Positions 27,126 to 35,303 of a stretch of DNA of 64,000 bases are shown here, piece by piece. This stretch comes from Companilactobacillus sp. RD055328 (GTDB lineage Bacteria; Bacillota; Bacilli; Lactobacillales; Lactobacillaceae). The stretch covers positions 805,571 to 869,570 of the forward strand of contig NZ_BQUT01000005.1 of assembly GCF_022835675.1 (NCBI RefSeq). Direction: 5' to 3'. The notes under the pieces were generated by a model. It worked only from the letters and a program-made list of their open reading frames with translations, searched no databases and had not been told where the DNA came from. The translations under genes were made by a program, and so were the position numbers. Positions within the stretch are counted from its first letter, which is position 1; each line of letters begins with the position of its first letter.

Positions 27126-27911
27126 TTAAGCACGTGGTGCATCAGACAAAGTCCATGTTAATTCAGCAGTATAAGTACCTGCTGTATTACCGGCGGGAAC
27201 AAATAAAGTTGTTGGCTTTGTATTATTAGCAGGATCATCGTACATTTTGTCCATCCATGATCCAGTACCAGCATTAGCATCAGCTGACATCAAAGTTGCA
27301 GCATCACCATTAACTCCGACAGTCTTACCATTACCAATTGCCATTGTTGTTGGTGCAGTACTTGTATTTGTTGAATCTACAGGAGTAGCTTCACCTTGTG
27401 GCAATGAAAGAATTGCTCCATTCAATCCTTTACCAGTTTGGCCTTCAACGTCAGTATTGAATGCTTTAGTCATAGCAACTGTAACATTCCAACCTGTGTT
27501 TTCTTCACGAAGATCAGTAACTTGAACGTAAGGATTTGAGTTTCTTCCTTCTACAACAGCACCTTTAGCGCTATCCCAGAACAAAGCATTATATAGTTGA
27601 GATCCATCTATTTTTTGAATACCGAAGTCATAGTTTGGAACAACATCAAGTGTGAAGTCACCCTTATTACCTGTGTTGTCATTACCATTACCATCACCTG
27701 GATAGTTAGGATCTGTTGGGTCTGTAGGATCAGTTCCGTCGCCACCATCTTCACCACCGCCTGGATGACTTGTATCAGGATCAACAATCAAGCCAATCTT
27801 ACCGTGTGAAGTTGCTGTACTTGGAGTTGTTTCAGCTAATACACTTGTTGAAGATGACAATGCAAGAAGTGCAATAGCTGAAGCGCTAAATAATTTTGTT
27901 GAAATTTTCAT
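27126..27911 (-). CDS. WxL domain surface protein, copy 7
   Basis: About 261 residues from ATG 27911, which follows AGGGGGG; an upstream in-frame start at 27944 overlaps the previous gene's stop and is unlikely. The signal peptide ends near TSVLAE. The linker is the most glycine-rich of the series (HPGGGEDGGDGTDPTDPTDP). The first motif is GWNV, where the expected Leu is Val, and the second is LTWTLSDAP. Confidence 0.9.
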   Translation of the reverse strand: MKISTKLFSASAIALLALSSSTSVLAETTPSTATSHGKIGLIVDPDTSHPGGGEDGGDGTDPTDPTDPNYPGDGNGNDNTGNKGDFTLDVVPNYDFGIQKIDGSQLYNALFWDSAKGAVVEGRNSNPYVQVTDLREENTGWNVTVAMTKAFNTDVEGQTGKGLNGAILSLPQGEATPVDSTNTSTAPTTMAIGNGKTVGVNGDAATLMSADANAGTGSWMDKMYDDPANNTKPTTLFVPAGNTAGTYTAELTWTLSDAPRA

Positions 27912-27943
27912 CTGTTTCCCCCCTAATTGAAAATTTACTTTCA

Positions 27944-28705
27944 CTAAGCTTCTGGTACTTCTGCAAGTGTCCAGTTAAGGTTAGCTTGATAAGAACCAGC
28001 TGTATTACCTGCTGGAATCATTAATGTAGTTGTTGTCTTGTCGAATTCTTCAAACCAAGTTCCCATACCAGCATCTGTTCCTGCTTGTCCAATAATTTGG
28101 CTATCAGAACCAATTTGTGTTGTTGCTATGTCACCAGGGTGAGTAGGTGCTCCACTTTGGTTTGAACTATCTTTAGCAGTAAAACTAGCATCACCAAGTG
28201 TTAACACAGCACCTTTTAAAGGTTTCTTTGTTCCATCTGTTGATATCCAACCATCAGCATCATAGTTTACTGATAGAGTCCAACCCTTACCAGTATTACG
28301 TTTATCTGTAAGTTGTACCCATGGATTTCTTTCAATAGGTGTTGTTGTTGCATTACCATCAGCATCTAATTTCATAGGTGAAATAGTGATTGCATCACCA
28401 CTATAATCATTCATACCAAAGTTTATGTTAGAAACATAATCAATTGATAATGGTCCTGGGTTACCAGTACCTGGGTTATCTGGATCACCTGGATCAATAG
28501 GTTTACTTGGATCAATAGGTTTTGTAGGATCTGTTGGATCAACCGGATCTGTAGGTTTTGTATCTGTTCCTTCTTTAATACCAACTTTACCAGTTGATGT
28601 TGCTGTACTTGGTGCTAGTGGATCAGCAAGTACTGAAGTTGTTGCTGTTGAAATTGCTAATAATGCAAGTGCTGATGCACTTATTAATTTAGTTGTTGTT
28701 TTCAT
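27944..28705 (-). CDS. WxL domain surface protein, copy 6
   Basis: 253 residues. A signal peptide ends near TSVLAD. A Pro/Asp linker of about 38 residues has repeated PTDP, PIDP and PSKP units. The WxL domain carries both motifs in canonical form (GWTLSVNY and LNWTLAEVP). At DNA level the linker is made of GGATC/GGATCAAC-like repeats, which could support length change by recombination. Confidence 0.9.
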   Translation of the reverse strand: MKTTTKLISASALALLAISTATTSVLADPLAPSTATSTGKVGIKEGTDTKPTDPVDPTDPTKPIDPSKPIDPGDPDNPGTGNPGPLSIDYVSNINFGMNDYSGDAITISPMKLDADGNATTTPIERNPWVQLTDKRNTGKGWTLSVNYDADGWISTDGTKKPLKGAVLTLGDASFTAKDSSNQSGAPTHPGDIATTQIGSDSQIIGQAGTDAGMGTWFEEFDKTTTTLMIPAGNTAGSYQANLNWTLAEVPEA

Positions 28706-28729
28706 TTTTTGTTTTCCCCTATGTCTTAA

Positions 28730-29428
28730 TTAAGCTTGAGCAGCGTCTGTTAGTGTCCATTGTAGATTAGCTTTATAGTCACCAACTTTGTTACCTTGAG
28801 GAACAGTTAACTTAACGTTTGCTGAAGTAACTGTACCTATCCAAGTACCCATACCAAGATCTTTTGAGGCAGAAGCGTAATCAACATCAGCATCTGTAAT
28901 TGATGCAGCCTTTGTTAAATCAGGAGCTCCGACTGCTTCATCATTTGTGTTTAACCAAGTTGCTGCTGGTAATTCAAGAAGAGCACCTTTGATATGCAAT
29001 CCATCTGTTGAAGTCCAAGCTTCGTTAGTTGTAGTTGCAGAGCCATCAGCACCTGCCACATACTTAACTGTTAATTTCCATCCAGCACCTGTACCACGTT
29101 TGTCAGTAACTTGTACATGGCCATCTTTATCAGCGTATGTTCCATCAGCTAATAATACTTTAGGAGTATTAAAAATTGTATCTCCACCTTCAAGTGCCTT
29201 TGAACCGAAATCGTAACTTGGAACAGTATCTAATGACAATGGACCATCATTTCCTGTTCCAGGATCTGTAGGATCAACCGGATCCGTTGGTTTTACGTCT
29301 TCTGTTAGAATAGCTTTTCCTGTTGAGTAAGCTGGTGCTGGAACAGCGTCTTCAGCAAATACTGATGTAGTTGTTGATGCTGCTAGTAGTGCAGTTAGAG
29401 CAGCTGTTGTTAGTGTCATTTTTTTCAT
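28730..29428 (-). CDS. WxL domain surface protein, copy 5
   Basis: 232 residues. Its signal peptide starts MKKMTLTTAALTALLA, almost the same as copies 3 and 4. A linker of about 18 residues (KPTDPVDPTDP) is followed by a WxL domain with GWKLTVKY and LQWTLTDAAQA. The leader AGGGGAATTATACA is near identical to those of the next two genes, which points to tandem duplication including the intergenic DNA. Confidence 0.9.
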   Translation of the reverse strand: MKKMTLTTAALTALLAASTTTSVFAEDAVPAPAYSTGKAILTEDVKPTDPVDPTDPGTGNDGPLSLDTVPSYDFGSKALEGGDTIFNTPKVLLADGTYADKDGHVQVTDKRGTGAGWKLTVKYVAGADGSATTTNEAWTSTDGLHIKGALLELPAATWLNTNDEAVGAPDLTKAASITDADVDYASASKDLGMGTWIGTVTSANVKLTVPQGNKVGDYKANLQWTLTDAAQA

Positions 29429-29462
29429 TGTATAATTCCCCTATTTTTAAAAAATTTATTTT

Positions 29463-30176
29463 TTAGCCTTGTGGTGCTGAAACAATTGACCATTCAAGAT
29501 TAGCTGTATAGTCACCAGCTTTGTTGTTACCAGGAACTGTTAGAGTAGCTGCAGTTGCTTCTGCTTGTACCCATGTACCCATACCAGCATCTTTTCCTGC
29601 TTCAGCAATTTTTTGATCAACATTTGAAACATTAGCAATTGAGATTCCTGTTGTTGGTGCAGCACCTTCATTGTAAGAAACTGTTGCCCCATCAACTGTA
29701 ACAGGTGCAAATTCTGTCATATTGAACACAAAACCTTGACCCTTAACTTCAGCTCCATCAACTGTGGCTGTCCATGCTGATTCACCATCTGCAAGTGTTG
29801 CCCAAGCTTCATTTTTTGCTTTGTCCCCTTGTGCACCAACGTACTTCACGTTAACTGTCCATCCAGCACCTGTACCACGCTTGTCACTTGTTTGTAAGTG
29901 TTCATTAAGTGTATCGTTTGATGCTGTACCACCAATTTTTACGTGGTCAAAATCAAAACTTGGAACATTATCAAGTGATAGAGGTCCTTTGTTTCCTGTA
30001 CCAGGATCTGTAGGATCAACCGGTTTTGTTTCACCGTCATCAGGATCAACAATAACGTGTCCTTTTGAATGTGCTGGTTCTGGAACGGCTACATCTTCAG
30101 CAAATACTGATGTAGTAGTTGTTGATGTTGCTAGTACTGCAAGTAAAGCAGCTGTTGTTAGTGTCATTTTTTTCAT
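29463..30176 (-). CDS. WxL domain surface protein, copy 4
   Basis: 237 residues, with signal peptide MKKMTLTTAALLAVLA and a short linker (GETKPVDPTDPG). It has the most diverged WxL motifs of the operon: GWTVNVKY and LEWSIVSAPQ, with Val and Ile in place of both Leu. The rest of the domain is well conserved (DKRGTGAGW, GTWVQ). It could bind the wall differently or be under relaxed constraint. Confidence 0.88.
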   Translation of the reverse strand: MKKMTLTTAALLAVLATSTTTTSVFAEDVAVPEPAHSKGHVIVDPDDGETKPVDPTDPGTGNKGPLSLDNVPSFDFDHVKIGGTASNDTLNEHLQTSDKRGTGAGWTVNVKYVGAQGDKAKNEAWATLADGESAWTATVDGAEVKGQGFVFNMTEFAPVTVDGATVSYNEGAAPTTGISIANVSNVDQKIAEAGKDAGMGTWVQAEATAATLTVPGNNKAGDYTANLEWSIVSAPQG

Positions 30177-30216
30177 TTTGTAATTCCCCTATTTTTTAAA
30201 AATTGTTTTTTTAGTA

Positions 30217-30843
30217 TTAGTTTGTTGCTGGAACGTCTTTTAGTGTCCATACAAGTGTTGACTTGTATTCAACAGCTTGGTTATTAGCTGGAACTGTAAG
30301 TTTTGTATCTGCTTGTGCAAATGTACCTGTAAATACACCTTTACCAGCTAATTTTGAACCGTCAGCTGTAGCAATCACAGCATCTTTATCACTTACTTTG
30401 GCAACAGCACTAACTGTTGGTTTTTCACCTACGTTAGTTGTACCTGATGCATCAGCATATGCTAAAGCAGGCAATTCTAGAATAAATCCTGATCCTGAAA
30501 CTGATTTATCAGCATTTTGCCAAGCAGTTGCATCAGCTTCTTGATACTTAACTGATAGTTCCCAACCATCTTTTGTACCACGTAAATCAGATGTTGTTAC
30601 TTCATTTGTATCTGTTGTTACTTGTGTAGCAGCATCACCAAGTTTGATAGTACCGAAGTCTAGATCTGGAACCTTAACTAGTTGTAATGCTCCATTTTCT
30701 CCATCACCACCAGCAGTTACGTTAACTGTACCTTCTGAAGTTCTGTTCAAATCATCTACCTTTGTATCAGCAAGTACTGATGTAGTTGTTGATGTTGCAA
30801 TCATTGCTGTTAAAGCTGCAGTTGCTAAAGTCATTTTTTTCAT
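30217..30843 (-). CDS. WxL domain surface protein, copy 3
   Basis: 208 residues with signal peptide MKKMTLATAALTAMIA. There is almost no linker (GGDGENG) between the short N-terminal part and the WxL domain (VPDLDFGTI). The motifs are GWELSVKY and LVWTLKDVP. It belongs to the near-identical triplet with copies 4 and 5 at the signal peptide and leader. Confidence 0.9.
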   Translation of the reverse strand: MKKMTLATAALTAMIATSTTTSVLADTKVDDLNRTSEGTVNVTAGGDGENGALQLVKVPDLDFGTIKLGDAATQVTTDTNEVTTSDLRGTKDGWELSVKYQEADATAWQNADKSVSGSGFILELPALAYADASGTTNVGEKPTVSAVAKVSDKDAVIATADGSKLAGKGVFTGTFAQADTKLTVPANNQAVEYKSTLVWTLKDVPATN

Positions 30844-30885
30844 TTTGTAATTCCCCTTTAATTTTAAAATGTTTTTTAGTATTTA

Positions 30886-31527
30886 TTAAGCTACAGGAGC
30901 ATCATTTAATGTCCAAATTAATTGAGCTGTATATTGTCCTTGAAGATTGTTAGCTGGAATAGTGATTTTTGTATTGCTCTTATCAAAAGTACCAAACCAA
31001 GTTCCCATACCTTCAGCGTTTTCACCTGTTGCAGTATCTCCTGCTGCACTTGCAATTACATTTGCATCTGTATTAACAGTAACTCCGTTAAGAGTTGAAG
31101 GTGCATTACCTGTTCCGTTATTTGGGTCATATGCTGGAGCAGCAAGTGCTAATTCAAAACCTTTACCTAACACTGTGTCTTTTTTCCAAGCTTGGTTAAT
31201 ATCAGTTAATACTGCACCTGCTCCATCACCATATTGAACTGTGATATTCCAACCAGCACCAGTTGCACGTGCGTCAGTTGTTTGAAGATTATTATCAATA
31301 GTAGTAGCTGAACTTGTTGTACCAACAACAACATCCCCAAAATCAATATTAGGTGCTGTATCTAATGTTAAGTTACCAGTTCCTGGATCAGTTGGTGCCG
31401 TAACATTAACAGTTCCGTTAGTATTTTCTGAAGTCTTTGGTGCATCAGCAGCAAAAACTGGCATTGCTGCACTTCCTGTGATTAATGCTGTCATAGCTAA
31501 AGTTGTTAATTTGATTGTATTTTTCAT
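30886..31527 (-). CDS. WxL domain surface protein, copy 2
   Basis: 213 residues. The signal peptide ends near PVFAADA. A very short linker (TDPGTGN) leads to the WxL domain (APNIDFGDV). The motifs are GWNITVQY, with Ile in place of Leu, and LIWTLNDAP. It sits early in the operon between copies 1 and 3. Confidence 0.9.
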   Translation of the reverse strand: MKNTIKLTTLAMTALITGSAAMPVFAADAPKTSENTNGTVNVTAPTDPGTGNLTLDTAPNIDFGDVVVGTTSSATTIDNNLQTTDARATGAGWNITVQYGDGAGAVLTDINQAWKKDTVLGKGFELALAAPAYDPNNGTGNAPSTLNGVTVNTDANVIASAAGDTATGENAEGMGTWFGTFDKSNTKITIPANNLQGQYTAQLIWTLNDAPVA

Positions 31528-31579
31528 TTTAATTTCCCCTTTTAATTTTTTATTATTTCTATTTTTAAAATTAAGATAA

Positions 31580-32236
31580 TTATTTTGGAACGTCGGTTAA
31601 GGTCCAAGTTAAATTGGCGCTGTAACTACCCGCCAAGGTAGTTGTAGATGGAACCTCTAATGTAACAGATGGAAGATCTGAAGCATTGTGAATAGTGTGT
31701 GTCCATTCACCAAGACCTTGACCTTGTGCAGCATTTAAGTAAGTCATATCACTATTAGATATAGTGATTTCTGTATTCCCGAATGACGGTTTATCATCAG
31801 TGCTGGGATTCTCATCTCCATCGTGTGACAATAACCCGTTATCCATAACAAACTTCAATTTTGCACCTTTCAAATGTCTGCCACTAACGGTTGTATCTGT
31901 CCAAGCTTCATCTGTGGGTGCTAATTCACTACCATCTTCAGCTGAATACCTTACGGCTAAATTCCAACCGGCCCCAGTACCTCGTGCATCCATGATGCTT
32001 GCAATAAAATCTCCATTTTGAATAGTGGTTGTAGTTGCCTTTGAAGAATCCAAGGTTAAGTCATTAAACTTAATAACCGGGGTAATACTAGTAATTGATA
32101 GCGTCCCATTAGGATCAGCGTTTACTTGAACGTCGGCTTTTGTTGTTAAATCATCTGCTGCATTGGCAATATTCACAGATCCTATAGAACTCGTGACAAT
32201 GCCAAGCAACAATGCACCTATAATCTTTCTTTTCAT
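31580..32236 (-). CDS. WxL domain surface protein, copy 1 (promoter-proximal)
   Basis: 218 residues. The signal peptide ends near VNIANAAD. There is no Pro/Asp linker, and the WxL domain follows directly (NGTLSITSITPVIKFN). Both motifs are canonical (GWNLAVRY and LTWTLTDVPK). It begins one base after the stop of the LPXTG gene, so translation is probably coupled. Ribosome site GGGGGGACAATAA. Confidence 0.9.
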   Translation of the reverse strand: MKRKIIGALLLGIVTSSIGSVNIANAADDLTTKADVQVNADPNGTLSITSITPVIKFNDLTLDSSKATTTTIQNGDFIASIMDARGTGAGWNLAVRYSAEDGSELAPTDEAWTDTTVSGRHLKGAKLKFVMDNGLLSHDGDENPSTDDKPSFGNTEITISNSDMTYLNAAQGQGLGEWTHTIHNASDLPSVTLEVPSTTTLAGSYSANLTWTLTDVPK

Positions 32237-32560
32237 TTATTGTCCCCCCAAATTGCTCTCAGTCTTCTTTTGACTTTTAAAAATCATTAAGAGAATTCCT
32301 GAAATTAGCAAAATATACCCTAACAACGAAGTGCCGGGCATAACAAAATCTCCGGTTTGAGGTAATATTTTATTACCAACACCAGAGTTACTATTATTAC
32401 TATTGTCCCCATTATTAGTTGTGTCTTTTTTTCCATAGAATTGAGCTGTAGTTGTACTTACTGTACCACTTGAACTTGCATTTACTGTAGCAGTTTCAGT
32501 AGCTAATCCTACTAGCATTAAAACAACAACAATTAGATGTCCCAATTGTTTGTTTTTCAT
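32237..32560 (-). CDS. Small LPXTG-anchored surface protein, CscD type
   Basis: About 107 residues. Signal peptide 1-30, a Ser/Asn-rich spacer, then LPQTGD near residue 70, a membrane helix and the tail KSQKKTESNLGGQ. Sortase would link it covalently to the wall. Small LPXTG proteins of this kind are the standard fourth component of csc/WxL clusters. ATG 32560 follows GGGGGG and is preferred over an in-frame start 15 bases upstream. It is the first gene of the ten-kilobase operon (promoter at 32638-32666). Confidence 0.9.
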   Translation of the reverse strand: MKNKQLGHLIVVVLMLVGLATETATVNASSSGTVSTTTAQFYGKKDTTNNGDNSNNSNSGVGNKILPQTGDFVMPGTSLLGYILLISGILLMIFKSQKKTESNLGGQ

Positions 32561-32590
32561 GTTTCCCCCCAACAAAATCCCCCAATATTT

Positions 32591-32623
32591 AAGTAACCCC
32601 AGCGAATATATTACAGGGTTAAC
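32591..32623 (-). promoter_or_regulatory. Leader element shared by the WxL transcripts, copy 3
   Basis: Plus strand AAGTAACCCCAGCG followed by ATATATTACAGGGTTAAC. It lies from about +8 to +40 of the operon transcript and also forms an inverted repeat GTAACCC/GGGTTAAC. Confidence 0.45.
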
Positions 32624-32637
32624 AATCTATACACGAA

Positions 32638-32666
32638 ATATTACACTATACAAATGGGAATTTCAA
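32638..32666 (-). promoter_or_regulatory. Promoter of the long WxL operon
   Basis: On the minus strand: -35 TTGAAA (32661-32666), a 17-base spacer and -10 TAATAT (32638-32643). The leader to the first ATG is about 70 bases. Confidence 0.65.
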
Positions 32667-32781
32667 CAATATTGCCCCCATTTATTACCCAAGTTAATTA
32701 AATAATTATAAAAAGCATGAATATTTTATCAACAATATCTTTAAACTTGTACAGTGTTTTTATGATGAATTAAAATATTTA

Positions 32782-32810
32782 TTTAAATCATCAGAATTAA
32801 AACGTATAAT
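32782..32810 (+). promoter_or_regulatory. Promoter of the EamA transporter gene
   Basis: -35 TTTAAA (32782-32787), a 17-base spacer and -10 TATAAT (32805-32810), 45 bases before the ATG. Confidence 0.5.
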
Positions 32811-32855
32811 GGTTACTATTATAAAAAAAGAGTTTGAAAGGAAGTAATTTACGCA

Positions 32856-33776
32856 ATGAAGACAGATAAACAAACAATGCATAAATTTCGGACTAAAGGT
32901 TTCATCTTAGCCTTAATAGCATCATCACTTTGGGGTGTATCTGGTGCAGTTCTACAATTTGTTTCAAAGAATAAAGCTATTCCTGCCGAATGGTTCATTG
33001 GTGTTAGAACATTAATTGCCGGTGCTATCATCTTATTTGTAGCTTTTATTTCTTTACCAAAAGGTAAGAAAAAAGATTTCTTTGCAATTTTCACTAATAA
33101 GAAGGACGTATTATTACTACTATTATTCTCAATCTTTGGTTTGATTGGAAATATGTACACTTTCTTCCTTAGTATTCAACACGGGAATGCTGCTTCTGCG
33201 ACAATTCTACAATACCTAAGTCCATTATTTATCGTTCTAGGTGGAATTGTATTTTTACGCCAAAAGCCAACTCGAGTTGATGTTATATCTTTTGTTATGG
33301 CTCTATTCGGTATTGTTTTACTAATTACTAAAGGTAATTTCTCACATCTTAGCATTCCAATGGATTCATTAATTTGGGGTATCCTATCTGGTGTTACTGC
33401 TGCTATGTACATCATCTTCCCCGCTAGATTAATCCAAAAGTATTCCCCTCTTCTAGTTACTGGTTGGGGATTCATGGTCAGTGGTATTTTATTTAATATT
33501 TATCATCCATTCTGGATTGATCCACCAAAATTAGACACTGGCTCAATTCTTGGTGTTGGAACTGTAATTCTAATTGGTTCTGTAGCAGCCTTTCTTATTA
33601 TGGTAATGAGTTTGCAATATACAACCTCTACTATTGTAAGTATCACTGATGCTGTACAACCATTCATCACTTTTGTTTTAAGTATCCTATTCTTAGGTTC
33701 TACTTTCTCAATCGTAGAAATTATCGGTTCAATTATTGTTATTTTTGCTATCTATATTTTAAATAGGTTTAACTAG
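32856..33776 (+). CDS. EamA/DMT-superfamily transporter
   Basis: 306-residue membrane protein with ten predicted helices in two EamA repeats (about 15-150 and 168-305). The repeat starts are visible as ALIASSLWGVSGAVLQF and LIWGILSGVTAAMYIIF. Relatives export or import metabolites such as amino acids; the substrate is unknown. GGAAG lies 11 bases before the ATG, a rather long spacing. The 3' end runs into a hairpin that also holds the ribosome site of ldhD. Confidence 0.9.
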   Translation: MKTDKQTMHKFRTKGFILALIASSLWGVSGAVLQFVSKNKAIPAEWFIGVRTLIAGAIILFVAFISLPKGKKKDFFAIFTNKKDVLLLLLFSIFGLIGNMYTFFLSIQHGNAASATILQYLSPLFIVLGGIVFLRQKPTRVDVISFVMALFGIVLLITKGNFSHLSIPMDSLIWGILSGVTAAMYIIFPARLIQKYSPLLVTGWGFMVSGILFNIYHPFWIDPPKLDTGSILGVGTVILIGSVAAFLIMVMSLQYTTSTIVSITDAVQPFITFVLSILFLGSTFSIVEIIGSIIVIFAIYILNRFN

Positions 33777-33784
33777 CTATTATT

Positions 33785-33828
33785 ACCTCCTTGTTTTACA
33801 CTTATGTGTAGAAAAAGGAGGTTTTTTT
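33785..33828 (+). terminator. Terminator hairpin that encloses the ldhD ribosome site
   Basis: ACCTCCTT (33785-33792) pairs with AAGGAGGT (33814-33821), with an inner TACAC/GTGTA stem. TTTTTTT follows directly, and the ldhD ATG begins right after the T-run. AAGGAGG is the Shine-Dalgarno of ldhD. Confidence 0.7.
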
Positions 33829-34821
33829 ATGAAGATTTTATTTTATTCAATGCGTGCTGATGAGGTGGCGCCATTTAATGAATGGACCAAAAATCATCCT
33901 GATGTTCAAGTAGACCAAACAGACAAACTATTTACGGAAGAAACAGCTAAACTAGCTGCTGGTTATGACGGTGTTGTCTTATTCCAACAAGAAACTTACA
34001 GTGATGCTGCCATCAATATATTGAATGATTTGGGGGTCAAGAATCTATCATTTAGAAACGTCGGTGTTGATAACATTAATCTAGAGTTAGTAGAATCTAA
34101 CGGCATGAAATTGACGAACGTTCCAGTATACTCACCTAATGCAATTGCTGAACACGCTTCATTTTTGATGGGACGTTTGTTACGTCGCGTACCCGAATAT
34201 GACAAAAAAATTGCCCGTAAAGACTTACGTTGGGCTCCAGAAATTGGCCGCGAAATCCGTAATCAAACTATCGGAATTATTGGAACCGGACACATTGGTC
34301 AAGTTCTAATCAAGATTATGCAAGGCTACGGCGCAAAAGTTGTTTGTTACGATATTTTCCGTAATAAAGAGCTAGAAGAAGCTGGTATGTACGTTGATAG
34401 TTTAGACGAATTATACAAAGTGTCTGACATCATCACACTTCACGTGCCAGCTGTTAAAGATAATGTCCATATGATCAATAAGGATTCAATCGCCAAAATG
34501 AAAGACGGCGTGATCATTATCAACGTTTCTAGAGGAACGTTAGTAAATACTGACGATCTATTAGCGGGACTTGATAATAAAAAAATCGGTGGTGCTGGAC
34601 TTGATGTATACGAAGACGAAGTTGGTATTTTCAATGAGACTTGGGAAGGCAAAGAATTCCCAGATGCTCGTCTGAATGACCTAATGAGTCGTGACAACGT
34701 TATTGTTACTCCACACATTGCCTTTTATACTGACGAAGCAGTTCACAATATGGTCACTGTATCTCTAGACTCAAACGTTAAATTAATCCAAGGTGAAAAT
34801 CCTAATACATTAGTTAAATAA
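33829..34821 (+). CDS. ldhD: D-lactate dehydrogenase (D-2-hydroxyacid dehydrogenase family)
   Basis: Reduces pyruvate to D-lactate with NADH. It is 330 residues long, and its sequence follows lactobacillar D-LDH closely: FRNVGVDNINLE, VPVYSPNAIAEHA, NAD loop GIIGTGHIGQ near residue 147, catalytic Arg in INVSRGTLVN near 235, Glu in DVYEDEVG and His in VTPHIAFYT near 297. A relative acting on branched-chain 2-oxoacids cannot be excluded. The ribosome site AAGGAGG is 8 bases before the ATG but lies within a terminator stem. Confidence 0.92.
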   Translation: MKILFYSMRADEVAPFNEWTKNHPDVQVDQTDKLFTEETAKLAAGYDGVVLFQQETYSDAAINILNDLGVKNLSFRNVGVDNINLELVESNGMKLTNVPVYSPNAIAEHASFLMGRLLRRVPEYDKKIARKDLRWAPEIGREIRNQTIGIIGTGHIGQVLIKIMQGYGAKVVCYDIFRNKELEEAGMYVDSLDELYKVSDIITLHVPAVKDNVHMINKDSIAKMKDGVIIINVSRGTLVNTDDLLAGLDNKKIGGAGLDVYEDEVGIFNETWEGKEFPDARLNDLMSRDNVIVTPHIAFYTDEAVHNMVTVSLDSNVKLIQGENPNTLVK

Positions 34822-34848
34822 AAAAAGACATCTAATGATGTCTTTTTT
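34821..34848. terminator. Bidirectional terminator after ldhD
   Basis: AAAAAAGACATC pairs perfectly with GATGTCTTTTTT around TAAT. A decayed look-alike occurs at about 35303-35335. Confidence 0.93.
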
Positions 34849-34850
34849 AT

Positions 34851-35054
34851 TTAATCAGCATTATTTTTAAGGTCGTATAGGTAGTTAAGTGCCAAAAATA
34901 TCACTATAATGGCAAAAATTAAGTCAAGTGAAATATCAATTAAACCATACAAAGTTCTAATCTTAGAACCAACAGTTTGAAGTCTTATTATAAGAAGCCA
35001 TACTCCCATAATCAAAGCTATTGTAGCTGCTAAAATTTTAATGATTTTCTTCAA
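34851..35054 (-). CDS. Small two-helix membrane protein, hypothetical
   Basis: 67 residues with two hydrophobic segments (about 6-25 and 40-60), a Lys-rich N-terminus and a short acidic tail. GAGGAGAATAA precedes the ATG at 35054. I do not recognise a family. It is convergent with ldhD, and the decayed inverted copy of the XRE gene's 3' region begins 13 bases upstream of it. Confidence 0.6.
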   Translation of the reverse strand: MKKIIKILAATIALIMGVWLLIIRLQTVGSKIRTLYGLIDISLDLIFAIIVIFLALNYLYDLKNNAD

Positions 35055-35066
35055 ATTATTCTCCTC

Positions 35067-35303
35067 AGCTTTTGATAGTTAAATTATGTCATTTTTCTAG
35101 TACCATCACTAGCAAGCAATACTTTACATTTGCGCACTTATATCAATCAAGTCTGATATTTATAATCACGCAAGGAATTAAACAACAGTCGGTCCCTAAC
35201 TAATAGTTATCACTTATCCAATATTCAAACCTATCGTTATTCAACGAATAAACGGCATAAATATTATAGAAGATAGAAATGACAGAGGTTAAAAGAATAA
35301 ACT
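35067..35303 (-). repeat. Left arm of a diverged inverted repeat (about 237 bp)
   Basis: Read as reverse complement, this stretch matches 35798-36041 along its whole length with scattered substitutions. Shared landmarks include AGCTTTTGATAGTTAAATTA/AACTATCAAAGCT, ATTTGCGCAC, and AAACGGCATAAATATTATA. By eye identity is near 80%. Confidence 0.85.

Noticed and set aside
27912-27944. Upstream start of WxL copy 7 at 27944
   Set aside because: It would add 11 residues before a normal signal peptide and overlap the previous stop codon; ATG 27911 has a strong G-run ribosome site.
27700-31430. Recurrent GGATC(T/A)GTAGGATCAAC-type repeats, at first sight like a short repeat array
   Set aside because: They encode the Pro/Asp linkers of the WxL proteins in frame; spacing is irregular and there are no unique spacers, so this is not CRISPR.
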